Both the position numbers and the translations under genes were made by a program. Under the pieces are notes generated by a model, which did not search any database, was not told where the DNA came from, and worked only from the letters and a program-made list of their open reading frames with translations. A DNA stretch of 64,000 nucleotides, from NCBI GenBank assembly GCA_020854105.1, contig JADZGB010000002.1, positions 65,695-129,694 on the forward strand, written 5' to 3'. The stretch is from Burkholderiales bacterium (lineage in GTDB: Bacteria > Pseudomonadota > Gammaproteobacteria > Burkholderiales > SHXO01). Shown one piece after another: positions 56,477 through 63,064 of this stretch (position 1 is the first letter of the stretch; each line of letters starts with the position of its first letter).

Positions 56477-57895
56477 ATGCGTTTCTTTGACCGCTGGCAC
56501 GAGGAGCGCAGGAAGCGTGAAGCGATGGCTATGAACCTTCCAGGGCAGGCCCGCAACTACGTCTCGAACAACATGACGATGTACCTGTCCGGGGTGCCGA
56601 TGCATCGGCTGCCGGATCTGAACTTTCGAGCGTGGAAGGAGTACCTGTCGAAGGACAAGCTCTACCAGGACGTCAAGAAGACCGGCATCTTCCACGGCAA
56701 CTTCTCAGTGCAGGAACTTTCTCGAGCCAGACGGGAGATCGTGGACCTCGAGCACAAGACCCGCGGCTTCAAGCCGCTTCGAAAGCTGATCTTCCTCGCG
56801 GAGAAGGCACAGGACATTGCGGGCGATGTGTACGGCGTGGTCGAGGGCGTGCTCAAGATGGCCATGGTCATGGACCACATCGAGCGCCTGGGCATGTCGC
56901 TGGAAGATGCCGCTCAGGAGGCCGATGCATGGCTGTTCGACTACAGCCTGGTGCCGCAGTGGGTACGAGCGGCACGTGGATCTCCGGTGATGGGTGCGCC
57001 ATTCCTGACGTTTCAGTACAAGATACTGCCCAAGCTCGTGGAAGCGGCGCTGTTGCGCCCGCACCGGCTGGTGCTGTCGTGGGCGGCCTTCAAGGCTGCA
57101 GCGATCGCCGCAGCGCTTGCGCTCGACGTCGATGATGACGACCTCGACAAACTCAGGAAAGCCCTCCCGAAGTGGCTGCAGGATCAGGACTCGGTGCTGT
57201 TCATCCCATACCGCGACGAGAACGGTCGCTGGACCTTTCTGAACCTGTCCTACTTCATGCCGTGGAGCTACTTCACCACATTCGCCAAGGATGCCTGGAG
57301 CGTCGCTAAGGACGTCGGGACCGGCGGGGCCGGTGTAGGGAAGGTCAACGAACTGGTCGGAGGTGCCGGGATCGGCGGGCCGTTTCTGACGCTCTACTCG
57401 GCGCTCACCACGAACATCGATCCGTTCACCAAGCGCGAGATCACCACGAAAGGGGCGCCGGCGAGCATCCAGCTTATCGAGTTGCTGAACTACGCCTGGG
57501 ACTTCATGGCGCCGCCCATGCTCGGCTCCCGGGGCTTCGTGTCCCCGATGGCGCTGGTAGACCCCATGTACGGCGGCAAAGCCGTCCAGGCGCTCACCGG
57601 GGCCGAGAACCGCTTCGGCGATCCTCGGTCCACGATGGCGCAGGCGATCCTGTCCTTGGGTGGGCTGAACGTCTATCCGATCAACCCTCAGCAGTCGCGC
57701 AATCAGAACATACTGCGCATGAGCCGCGAGATCGAAGACGTGAAGATGTCCGCGCGCAAGTTCCTCACGGACACGTCGCTGTCCCCTGAACGTCGGCAGG
57801 CGCTGTTCGACAAGCACAGCGCCGAGGCCAACCGGCGCACGGAGATCCTGAACGACTACATCAAGGAATCCGAGGTGCCCTACGCCTTGCGCTGA
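56477..57895 (+). CDS. phage-like large polyvalent protein, C-terminal fragment (LPD38-like)
   Basis: The frame is open from the end of the TPR gene; ATG 56477 is used but the true N-terminus is missing. The 472 residues contain GQARNYVSNNMTMYLSGVP, the helix-rich AEKAQDIAGDVYGVVEGVLKMAMVMDHIE, APFLTFQYKILPKLVEAALLRPHRLV, WLQDQDSVLFIPYRDENGRWTFLNLSYFMPWSYF and a C-terminal LINPQQSRNQN. This resembles the C-terminal region of giant phage polyvalent proteins (LPD38-type domain), which are made with the virion and injected. No other structural phage gene is here, so it is a remnant. Confidence 0.65.
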   Translation: MRFFDRWHEERRKREAMAMNLPGQARNYVSNNMTMYLSGVPMHRLPDLNFRAWKEYLSKDKLYQDVKKTGIFHGNFSVQELSRARREIVDLEHKTRGFKPLRKLIFLAEKAQDIAGDVYGVVEGVLKMAMVMDHIERLGMSLEDAAQEADAWLFDYSLVPQWVRAARGSPVMGAPFLTFQYKILPKLVEAALLRPHRLVLSWAAFKAAAIAAALALDVDDDDLDKLRKALPKWLQDQDSVLFIPYRDENGRWTFLNLSYFMPWSYFTTFAKDAWSVAKDVGTGGAGVGKVNELVGGAGIGGPFLTLYSALTTNIDPFTKREITTKGAPASIQLIELLNYAWDFMAPPMLGSRGFVSPMALVDPMYGGKAVQALTGAENRFGDPRSTMAQAILSLGGLNVYPINPQQSRNQNILRMSREIEDVKMSARKFLTDTSLSPERRQALFDKHSAEANRRTEILNDYIKESEVPYALR

Positions 57896-58334
57896 ACGCC
57901 AGCCACGCCAGCGGCAGCAAGGCCAAAGAATCTGGCTCTGGCAGTTCCGAGACTTGATACGTCCCAAAGTAGTCCACTCTATCCGGCACTGCTATCGTGT
58001 GCCTGTATGTCCCATCCTCGGAGAGATAAAGCGTTGAATGCCCGGGCGATCGGACGGTGGCTGTGAGGTTCTCGATCCCAGTGAAGAAAACGCCTAGCAC
58101 ATCATTGAAGAAGAAGCCCTCTTCTGGCATGACGTGCATCAAGCAATCATCGCTGCTGACGCCAGTTTCAGGATCGACACCGATCTCTGGGCATGTTCCA
58201 ACCGTCGCGGAGAAAGCAATCACCCGCCCGTCGACAACTTCGAAAGTGCCGACTTGAGACTGGCCGCTGAATGAGATATTCAGTGCAGATGCATTGAAGG
58301 AAATACAAAGCAACAGCAGTCCGAGCGGCCGCAT
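57861..58334 (-). CDS. PEP-CTERM sorting-domain secreted protein
   Basis: A 157-residue protein with a signal peptide (LGLLLLCISFNASA), a beta-rich mature part with three cysteines (TCPEIGVDPETGVSSDDC) and an exact C-terminal sorting signal: Pro-Glu-Pro (LPEPDS), a hydrophobic stretch (LALLPLAWLAF) and basic SARRRAP. Such proteins are processed by exosortase and usually go to an extracellular matrix or polysaccharide layer. No exosortase gene is in this window. It lies inside the phage-like island as possible cargo and overlaps the end of the polyvalent fragment tail-to-tail. Confidence 0.75.
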   Translation of the reverse strand: MRPLGLLLLCISFNASALNISFSGQSQVGTFEVVDGRVIAFSATVGTCPEIGVDPETGVSSDDCLMHVMPEEGFFFNDVLGVFFTGIENLTATVRSPGHSTLYLSEDGTYRHTIAVPDRVDYFGTYQVSELPEPDSLALLPLAWLAFSARRRAPRIP

Positions 58335-58395
58335 GATGGTCTCCCTTCTTCTTGGTTGGAGAACCTATCCTAGCAAATTCTGTCGCCAGGATGCG

Positions 58396-58761
58396 TCAGG
58401 CGCCTCCTTCTTCACAAGTTGGCGGATGGGATCTATCCAGTAGCGCGTGAGTTTCGTCCAGCATCTCTGGCGTCGGGTCCATGTCGTTCTGCCACTTGCG
58501 CAGCCAGCGGACGCACAGAGTCTTCAGGGCGTCGCGTTCCTTGGTTACGGCATCCATTGTCTGCTGCGAGTATCCGACACCACGCCTAAGCAACATCTCA
58601 TTTTCCTCGCGCAGCCTTTCGACTTCCGCCGATAGAATCTCTGCAACATCCACGCTGCCGTACCCACTGCCGGTCATGTCATCATCTTCGTCAGTCTGGC
58701 CGGCGATCTCGTAGCAAAGGCTCCTTGCCAGCACTATGCTGCCTCGCTTGATGTTACTCAT
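58396..58761 (-). CDS. hypothetical phage-type protein
   Basis: A 121-residue soluble protein with an acidic segment (AGQTDEDDDMTGSGYG), a coiled-coil (AEILSAEVERLREENEMLLRR, KERDALKTLCVRWLRKWQ) and no known domain. Its start at 58761 has a good AGGAG and overlaps the end of the upstream gene by 8 bases. It is the last member of the tightly packed string on this strand. It resembles small phage replication-region proteins, but no family is assigned. Confidence 0.6.
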   Translation of the reverse strand: MSNIKRGSIVLARSLCYEIAGQTDEDDDMTGSGYGSVDVAEILSAEVERLREENEMLLRRGVGYSQQTMDAVTKERDALKTLCVRWLRKWQNDMDPTPEMLDETHALLDRSHPPTCEEGGA

Positions 58762-58966
58762 CGTTGGCTCCTGATGTGTGAAGCGCAACAGCCATTTGTC
58801 TCTCTATGTGCTCCTCTTTGTCGGGGTGCTTGCGGTTCCAACTCCAGTCCCCGATTAAATAACGATAGCCGTATGTGTCCGTTCCGATGCGCTGTAGCCC
58901 ATGCTTCCCGTTCTTGAGATACCAAAAGACTTCGTCCTGCATGAGTTTAACGGTCGATTCCTTCAC
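58754..58966 (-). CDS. small hypothetical phage-type protein
   Basis: A 70-residue protein, KESTVKLMQDEVFWYLKNGKHGLQRIG followed by TYGYRYLIGDWSWNRKHPDKEEHIE. It starts at GTG 58966, overlapping the stop of the 29-residue ORF by 4 bases (GTGA), with GGAGGG immediately upstream. Aromatic and charged residues suggest a small folded domain. No family is recognised. Confidence 0.55.
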   Translation of the reverse strand: MKESTVKLMQDEVFWYLKNGKHGLQRIGTDTYGYRYLIGDWSWNRKHPDKEEHIERQMAVALHTSGANDE

Positions 58967-59052
58967 CCCTCCCTCCCTTCCTTGATGGCGGCGTCTAGGT
59001 GTTCTGCTCGGAGCTGCCTCAGCCGCTCCACCAACTCCCGGTAGTCGCTCAT
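58963..59052 (-). CDS. 29-residue micro-ORF in the overlapped string
   Basis: ATG 59052 overlaps the stop of the upstream gene (ATGA) and encodes a short helical peptide (MSDYRELVERLRQLRAEHLD followed by AAIKEGREG), ending where the next gene's GTG begins (GTGA). Perfect linkage to both neighbours, amphipathic-helix composition and the phage-type small-gene setting support that it is translated. Too short for usual gene finders. Confidence 0.6.
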   Translation of the reverse strand: MSDYRELVERLRQLRAEHLDAAIKEGREG

Positions 59053-59273
59053 TCAGGCTTCTCCGCCAGTCCGCGCCATTGGTCGAAACTCCATACCCAC
59101 AGCCATTCTCTGTCTCTAGTCCATGCGTCAACCCCATCCCACCAAGCCATAAATGGCTTTGAGTGCGCGCCATCTTTTGACCAGTTTATCCACCTAACCT
59201 CGTACCATCCTGGTAGAGATGGCGGTGCGGCAATCGAAAACCACGGGGATCGCTTGCGGTTGGAGGGGGTCAT
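59049..59273 (-). CDS. small phage-type protein with GWYEVRW motif
   Basis: A 74-residue protein rich in Trp (nine), with PGWYEVRWINWSKDG, FMAWWDGVDAWTRDREWLWV. The start (ATG 59273) overlaps the stop of the GIY-YIG gene (ATGA), and the stop overlaps the micro-ORF start (ATGA). The PGWYEVxW...WWDGxxW layout recalls small phage proteins of the DUF551 type. Function unknown. Confidence 0.65.
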   Translation of the reverse strand: MTPSNRKRSPWFSIAAPPSLPGWYEVRWINWSKDGAHSKPFMAWWDGVDAWTRDREWLWVWSFDQWRGLAEKPE

Positions 59274-59791
59274 TGAGGCTCCACTACGGCGGCAAGCTGT
59301 AGTTCAGGCTGCGCTCGGATCAGCCCGTCTACTTTCTTGTTTAGTGGTGGATTGAATAGGTGGATGTACGCCCTTTCCAGTCGCCCGAGTTCTTCGCGGC
59401 CACACTCAATCCAACTGACCGCATCAAACTGGATAGCCCCTTTCTCCGCGTGTTGCCCAAGCCGGCGAAAGATGTTGATGCTCTGCCCGACGTACACGAC
59501 CTGCTTTTGCAGGAAAAGGAAATACACACCGCACAGCCCGCCCCAAGAGAACGAACGCCCAACGATCCCGGCCAAGCTAAGAAGCTCGCATCCAGTGGTT
59601 CTCTCGATTTGCTCTTTCGATCTACTAAGAAGATTCATCTCTTCCGAGATTCTGATGGCCGTCTCTAAGTCGCTGCCAAGCGGGATTGCTTCTTTGCCGT
59701 AGTAGTATCTGGCGCTTCCGTTTTTATTTCGGATGACGTGCATGTACTTCGGCAGGTTGAGATGAGCGTGCGAAGTTCTTTTGCGTCCCAT
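59270..59791 (-). CDS. integrase-arm-like/GIY-YIG chimeric phage protein
   Basis: A 173-residue protein. Residues 1-55 (MGRKRTSHAHLNLPKYMHVI, NGSARYYYGKEAIPLGSDLE) resemble the N-terminal arm-type DNA-binding domain of phage integrases. Residues about 85-165 carry a GIY-YIG fold: CGVYFLFLQKQVVYVGQSINI (GxY-11x-YxG), RRLGQHAEKG, and WIECGREELGRLERAYIHLFNPPLN with a Glu in the catalytic helix. This combination is unusual. It would give a nuclease guided to attachment-like DNA. It heads the overlapping five-gene string and is probably inherited with a phage. Confidence 0.65.
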   Translation of the reverse strand: MGRKRTSHAHLNLPKYMHVIRNKNGSARYYYGKEAIPLGSDLETAIRISEEMNLLSRSKEQIERTTGCELLSLAGIVGRSFSWGGLCGVYFLFLQKQVVYVGQSINIFRRLGQHAEKGAIQFDAVSWIECGREELGRLERAYIHLFNPPLNKKVDGLIRAQPELQLAAVVEPQ

Positions 59792-59851
59792 TTTGTGAAT
59801 TACTCGTTCACTAAGCGGCAAGGTGTGTCCGGTAAATTGCATTAAAAGCAA

Positions 59852-60316
59852 ATGGTTAGCATCTACGACGATGTGATCATGGATCACATCAAGAACGCCC
59901 GGAACTACCGCGAACTGCCGGAGGCGACCCGGCGCGCCGAGGGCATCAATCCGCTGTGCGGGGACACGTTCACGGTCTACCTCGCCCTCGATGGCGAGCG
60001 CATTCGCGATGCCGCCTTCCAGTGTTCCTGCTGCGGCATCTCGATGGCCTCCGCATCGGTCATGACCGGGCTGGTGCGCGACCGCACGCTGGAGGAGGCC
60101 GCGAGCATGGTGAGCGTGTTCACGCGGCTGGTGCGCAGTCCGGCGGACGCCGGGGGCGTGGACGTCGCGGCCGATCAGCATGCCATCCTGTCGGTGGTGC
60201 GGGCATCGCCGTCGCGCGGCAATTGCGCGGCGCTGGCGTGGCATACGCTGGGTGCAGCCCTGCGCGGTGAGCAGAGCACGACATTGCAGCCCGACGGAGA
60301 GCCGCTCGCCCAGTGA
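59852..60316 (+). CDS. sufU: SufU/NifU-like iron-sulfur cluster scaffold protein
   Basis: A 154-residue protein of the IscU-type scaffold family. It carries the three cluster/zinc cysteine segments: NPLCGDTFTVYL, FQCSCCGISMASASVMTG and SPSRGNCAALAWHTL, with Asp after the first (CGD). N-terminal YDDVIMDHIKNARNYREL is the SufU/NifU pattern. It assembles clusters and delivers them to apoproteins. No suf or isc genes are adjacent. It begins immediately after the phage-like island, with only weak promoter-like sequence AATTGCATTAAAAGCAA upstream. Confidence 0.88.
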   Translation: MVSIYDDVIMDHIKNARNYRELPEATRRAEGINPLCGDTFTVYLALDGERIRDAAFQCSCCGISMASASVMTGLVRDRTLEEAASMVSVFTRLVRSPADAGGVDVAADQHAILSVVRASPSRGNCAALAWHTLGAALRGEQSTTLQPDGEPLAQ

Positions 60317-60357
60317 GCGTGTGAAGGTCGTTCTGTTCGAGGTGGGTCCGCGGAATT

Positions 60358-60480
60358 CGCCATTCCGGCGGAAGCCGGAATTCAGTGCGGTGAAGAGCCT
60401 GTCTGTCTGCGCTGGGCACCGGCTTTCGCCGGTGCGACGGGGTTGTCGTCATCCCGGCGCAAGCCGGGATCCAGCAGAAG
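60358..60480. repeat. palindromes with compensatory variants
   Basis: ATTCCGGC-ggaa-GCCGGAAT, followed by GTGCGGTGAAGAGCC spacer, CACCGGC-tttc-GCCGGTG and a second ATCCCGGC-gcaa-GCCGGGAT lie in succession in the 222-base gap between the convergent SufU and phnE genes. The stem variants ATT/AAT and ATC/GAT retain base pairing. Confidence 0.75.
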
Positions 60481-60538
60481 CAGAGTAGACCCTTTTCCGT
60501 TATCGCTGGCCCCGGCCTGCCCTGGGCGGCGATGACCG

Positions 60539-61336
60539 CTACGGCGCGAGAATCTTCGCGCGCAGCTTCGACGACAGGTAGTCGGCTGTCATCACCATCG
60601 CGAGGATGACCAGCACGCACACCGCGGTGTCCTCGTACTGGAACAGCTTGAGGCTGCTGTAGAGTTCGAACCCGATTCCGCCCGCGCCCACCATCCCCAG
60701 GATGGTTGCTGCGCGCAGGTTTACCTCGAGCCGGTACAGCGTCGCGGCGATCCATCCGGGGAGCGCCTGCGGCAGAACCGCGAAGACGATCACCTGCAGC
60801 GGGCTGGCGCCGGTGGCGCGCAGTCCCTCGACCGGGCGCGGGTCCGCCTCCTCGATCGCCTCGGCGAAGAATTTCCCCAGCATCCCGGCGCCGTGGATGG
60901 TCAGCGCCAGTACGCCGGCGAAGGGTCCCAGGCCGACTGCCGCCACGAAGATCAGCGCGAAGATAATCTCGTTGATGCCTCGTGCGGCGTTGAACAGCTG
61001 CCGCGTGGCGTGAAACACCAGCGGGCTCGGACTCAGGTTGCGCGCGCCCAGGAAGCACAGCGGCAGGGCCAGCGCGATGGCCAGCAGCGTCCCCCATACC
61101 GCCAGCTGCACGGTCTCGAACACCGGACGCGCCAGCCGGGGCAGGAAATCCCAGTTCGGCGGCATCATGCGCGAGACCAGATCCACCATGTAGGGCGTTC
61201 CGCGCACGAGTTCGGTAAGCGACAGGTCGATGCTGCCTGCGCTCCATGCGAGCGCCGCGGCGACCAGCACGCCCGTCACTGCTGACATCACCCACTGTCT
61301 GGCGGTCCAGGCCCGTCCGAGGATGAAGGTGCGCAT
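60539..61336 (-). CDS. phnE: phosphonate ABC transporter permease
   Basis: A 265-residue inner-membrane permease with about five to six predicted helices: VMSAVTGVLVAAALAWSAG, TVQLAVWGTLLAIALALPLCFLG, FALIFVAAVGLGPFAGVLALTIHG and an EAA-type cytoplasmic loop (EAIEEADPRPVEGLRATGASPLQVI) that contacts PhnC. It forms the channel through which phosphonate passes. Start (ATG 61336) overlaps the phnC stop (ATGA). It is the last gene of the phn group in transcription order. Confidence 0.93.
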   Translation of the reverse strand: MRTFILGRAWTARQWVMSAVTGVLVAAALAWSAGSIDLSLTELVRGTPYMVDLVSRMMPPNWDFLPRLARPVFETVQLAVWGTLLAIALALPLCFLGARNLSPSPLVFHATRQLFNAARGINEIIFALIFVAAVGLGPFAGVLALTIHGAGMLGKFFAEAIEEADPRPVEGLRATGASPLQVIVFAVLPQALPGWIAATLYRLEVNLRAATILGMVGAGGIGFELYSSLKLFQYEDTAVCVLVILAMVMTADYLSSKLRAKILAP

Positions 61337-62100
61337 CAGGCGGCCTCGTCCTCCCGCAGATCGGCGCTTTCCAGTCCCGGGTAGATGCGCGCGAGCGACG
61401 CCTCGTCCAGTGCCTTGGGCGATGCGTCGAACACCACCGCACCGGCGTGGATGCCGACGATGCGATCGGCGAACTCCATGGCGTAGCCGACCTGGTGCAG
61501 GTTGCACAGCACTGCAATGCCCAGCTCGCGCGAAGCCCGCCGCAGATCATCGAGGATCACGCGCGCGGTCTGGGGGTCGAGGCTCGCCACCGGTTCGTCC
61601 GCGAGAATCGCGTGCGGCTGCTGCGCGAGCGCGCGCGCGATGCCGACCCGCTGCTGTTGCCCGCCGGAGAGCCGGTTGGCCCGGCTCCACGCACGGTCGT
61701 CCAGTTGCACACGGCGCAGGCACTCGTGTGCGATGCGCAGATCCTCCTCGCCGAACAGCTGCAGGACGGACGACCAGACCGGCATGTGCGACAGACGACC
61801 GGTGAGCACGTTCTTGAGCACCGACAGGCGCGGGACCAGGTTGTGATCCTGGAAGATCATGCCGACCTGTGCGCGCAGGTGGCGCAGACCGTCGCGATCG
61901 CGCGGCGGCGCCTCGCCCGCGATGCGAACCTCGCCCGCGTCGGGTTGCACCAGGCGGTTGATGCAGCGGAGCAGGGTGGACTTCCCGGCGCCCGATGGTC
62001 CGAGCACGATCACCATCTCGCCGGCCGCCACGTCGAGACTGACCGCGTCCAGCGCCACCAGCGTGCCGTAGCGCTTGCTCAGTCCACGGACTTCGATCAC
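61336..62100 (-). CDS. phnC: phosphonate ABC transporter ATP-binding protein
   Basis: A 254-residue ATPase of the PhnC type: Walker A GPSGAGKST, Q-loop MIFQDHNLV, signature LSGGQQQRVGIARAL, Walker B HAILADEPVASLD and a D-loop/H-loop (LCNLHQVGYA). It energises uptake with PhnE and the binding protein PhnD. The gene shares 4 bases (ATGA) with both neighbours, showing translational coupling. The typical PhnC sequence of VPRLSVLKNVLTGRLSHMP is present. Confidence 0.95.
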   Translation of the reverse strand: MIEVRGLSKRYGTLVALDAVSLDVAAGEMVIVLGPSGAGKSTLLRCINRLVQPDAGEVRIAGEAPPRDRDGLRHLRAQVGMIFQDHNLVPRLSVLKNVLTGRLSHMPVWSSVLQLFGEEDLRIAHECLRRVQLDDRAWSRANRLSGGQQQRVGIARALAQQPHAILADEPVASLDPQTARVILDDLRRASRELGIAVLCNLHQVGYAMEFADRIVGIHAGAVVFDASPKALDEASLARIYPGLESADLREDEAA

Positions 62101-62960
62101 TTGAGCTTCTTGATGTCGAGATCGAGCAGCTTGGCCGTCTCGCGGACCACGTCGAAATGGGAATCATCGACCGCGAGCCAGCGCTTGATCGTCGCGTGCG
62201 GTCCCCATGGCACGTCCTTCTGCCGAGCGAATGCCTGGCGCAGCCTGGCCTTGAGTTCCTGCGGCAGATCCGTGCGCATGACGAAGGGAGCACCGGGAAT
62301 CGGCGGCGACTTCCACACGATCACGATCTCGTTCTGCTTGACCATGCCGCGCGAGATGGCGGACTCGAGCAGCGCGTCGGCCACCGCGGCAGCGTCGACC
62401 TTGCCGTTCTGTACGGCGATGGCACTGGCGTCGTGGCCACCGGAGAAGATCATGCGCGAGAATCCGGTCTCCGGCTCGAAGCCTGCCTTGATCAGACCAG
62501 CCTTGGGAAACAGGTGTCCGGACGTGGAACTCGGGTCGACGAACGCGAAGGTTCTGCCCTCGAGGTCGGCAATCGAGCGGATGTTCCGGTCCTTGCGGGC
62601 GATGATATATGCGTGGTAGCTCGCGCCCTGCTTCTGCGTCTCCGGAATGACGAAGGCTTCCACCGGGGCCACGCTGGTGGCGAGCACGTAGGAGAAGGGG
62701 CCGAGCAGCGCGATATCCAGGCGCTTGGCGCGCAGCGCCTCGATCACGCCGTTGTAGTCGGTGGCGACGAACGGCTTGATCTGCATTCCCAGGGACTTCG
62801 CGAGCTGGTCGAGCATGACCTGGTTGTCGCTCACCACCAGGCGTGGATCCTCCGCCGGGACGAGACCGACGTTGAGAACCTTCTGGGCGTGGGCCGGAAC
62901 GACGACGGCGAGGGTGAGCGCCAGGCCTGCGAGCAGGCCGCGCAGCAGTCTTGCGATCAC
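62097..62960 (-). CDS. phnD: phosphate/phosphite/phosphonate ABC transporter substrate-binding protein
   Basis: A 287-residue periplasmic binding protein with a signal peptide (LRGLLAGLALTLAVVVPAHAQ) and a type II periplasmic fold: VPAEDPRLVVSDNQVMLDQLAKSLG, DYNGVIEALRAKRLDIALLGPFSY, RSIADLEGRTFAFVDPSSTSGHL, and SGGHDASAIAVQNGKVDAAAV. The Ser/Thr-rich SSTSGH segment binds the phosphonate group. It is transcribed first of the transport genes and follows phnM. Confidence 0.93.
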   Translation of the reverse strand: MIARLLRGLLAGLALTLAVVVPAHAQKVLNVGLVPAEDPRLVVSDNQVMLDQLAKSLGMQIKPFVATDYNGVIEALRAKRLDIALLGPFSYVLATSVAPVEAFVIPETQKQGASYHAYIIARKDRNIRSIADLEGRTFAFVDPSSTSGHLFPKAGLIKAGFEPETGFSRMIFSGGHDASAIAVQNGKVDAAAVADALLESAISRGMVKQNEIVIVWKSPPIPGAPFVMRTDLPQELKARLRQAFARQKDVPWGPHATIKRWLAVDDSHFDVVRETAKLLDLDIKKLK

Positions 62961-63031
62961 GAGGGGTCTCCGGGGATGGCCGCCGTCCGTGCAGCAGCAA
63001 TTACCATGTTACCGGGTTGGAGACGCCGGAA

Positions 63032-63045
63032 CTGATGTAGATCAA
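63032..63045. promoter_or_regulatory. candidate FNR/Dnr-type box
   Basis: CTGAT-GTAG-ATCAA differs from the consensus TTGAT-N4-ATCAA at one base. It lies in the 104-base gap between phnM and phnD, 72-86 bases upstream of the phnD start. If functional it would link phosphonate uptake to oxygen or nitric oxide. A 14-base match of this quality can occur by chance, so this is only a candidate. Confidence 0.3.
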
Positions 63046-63064
63046 GGCCGCGTGCCGTGCGCGC

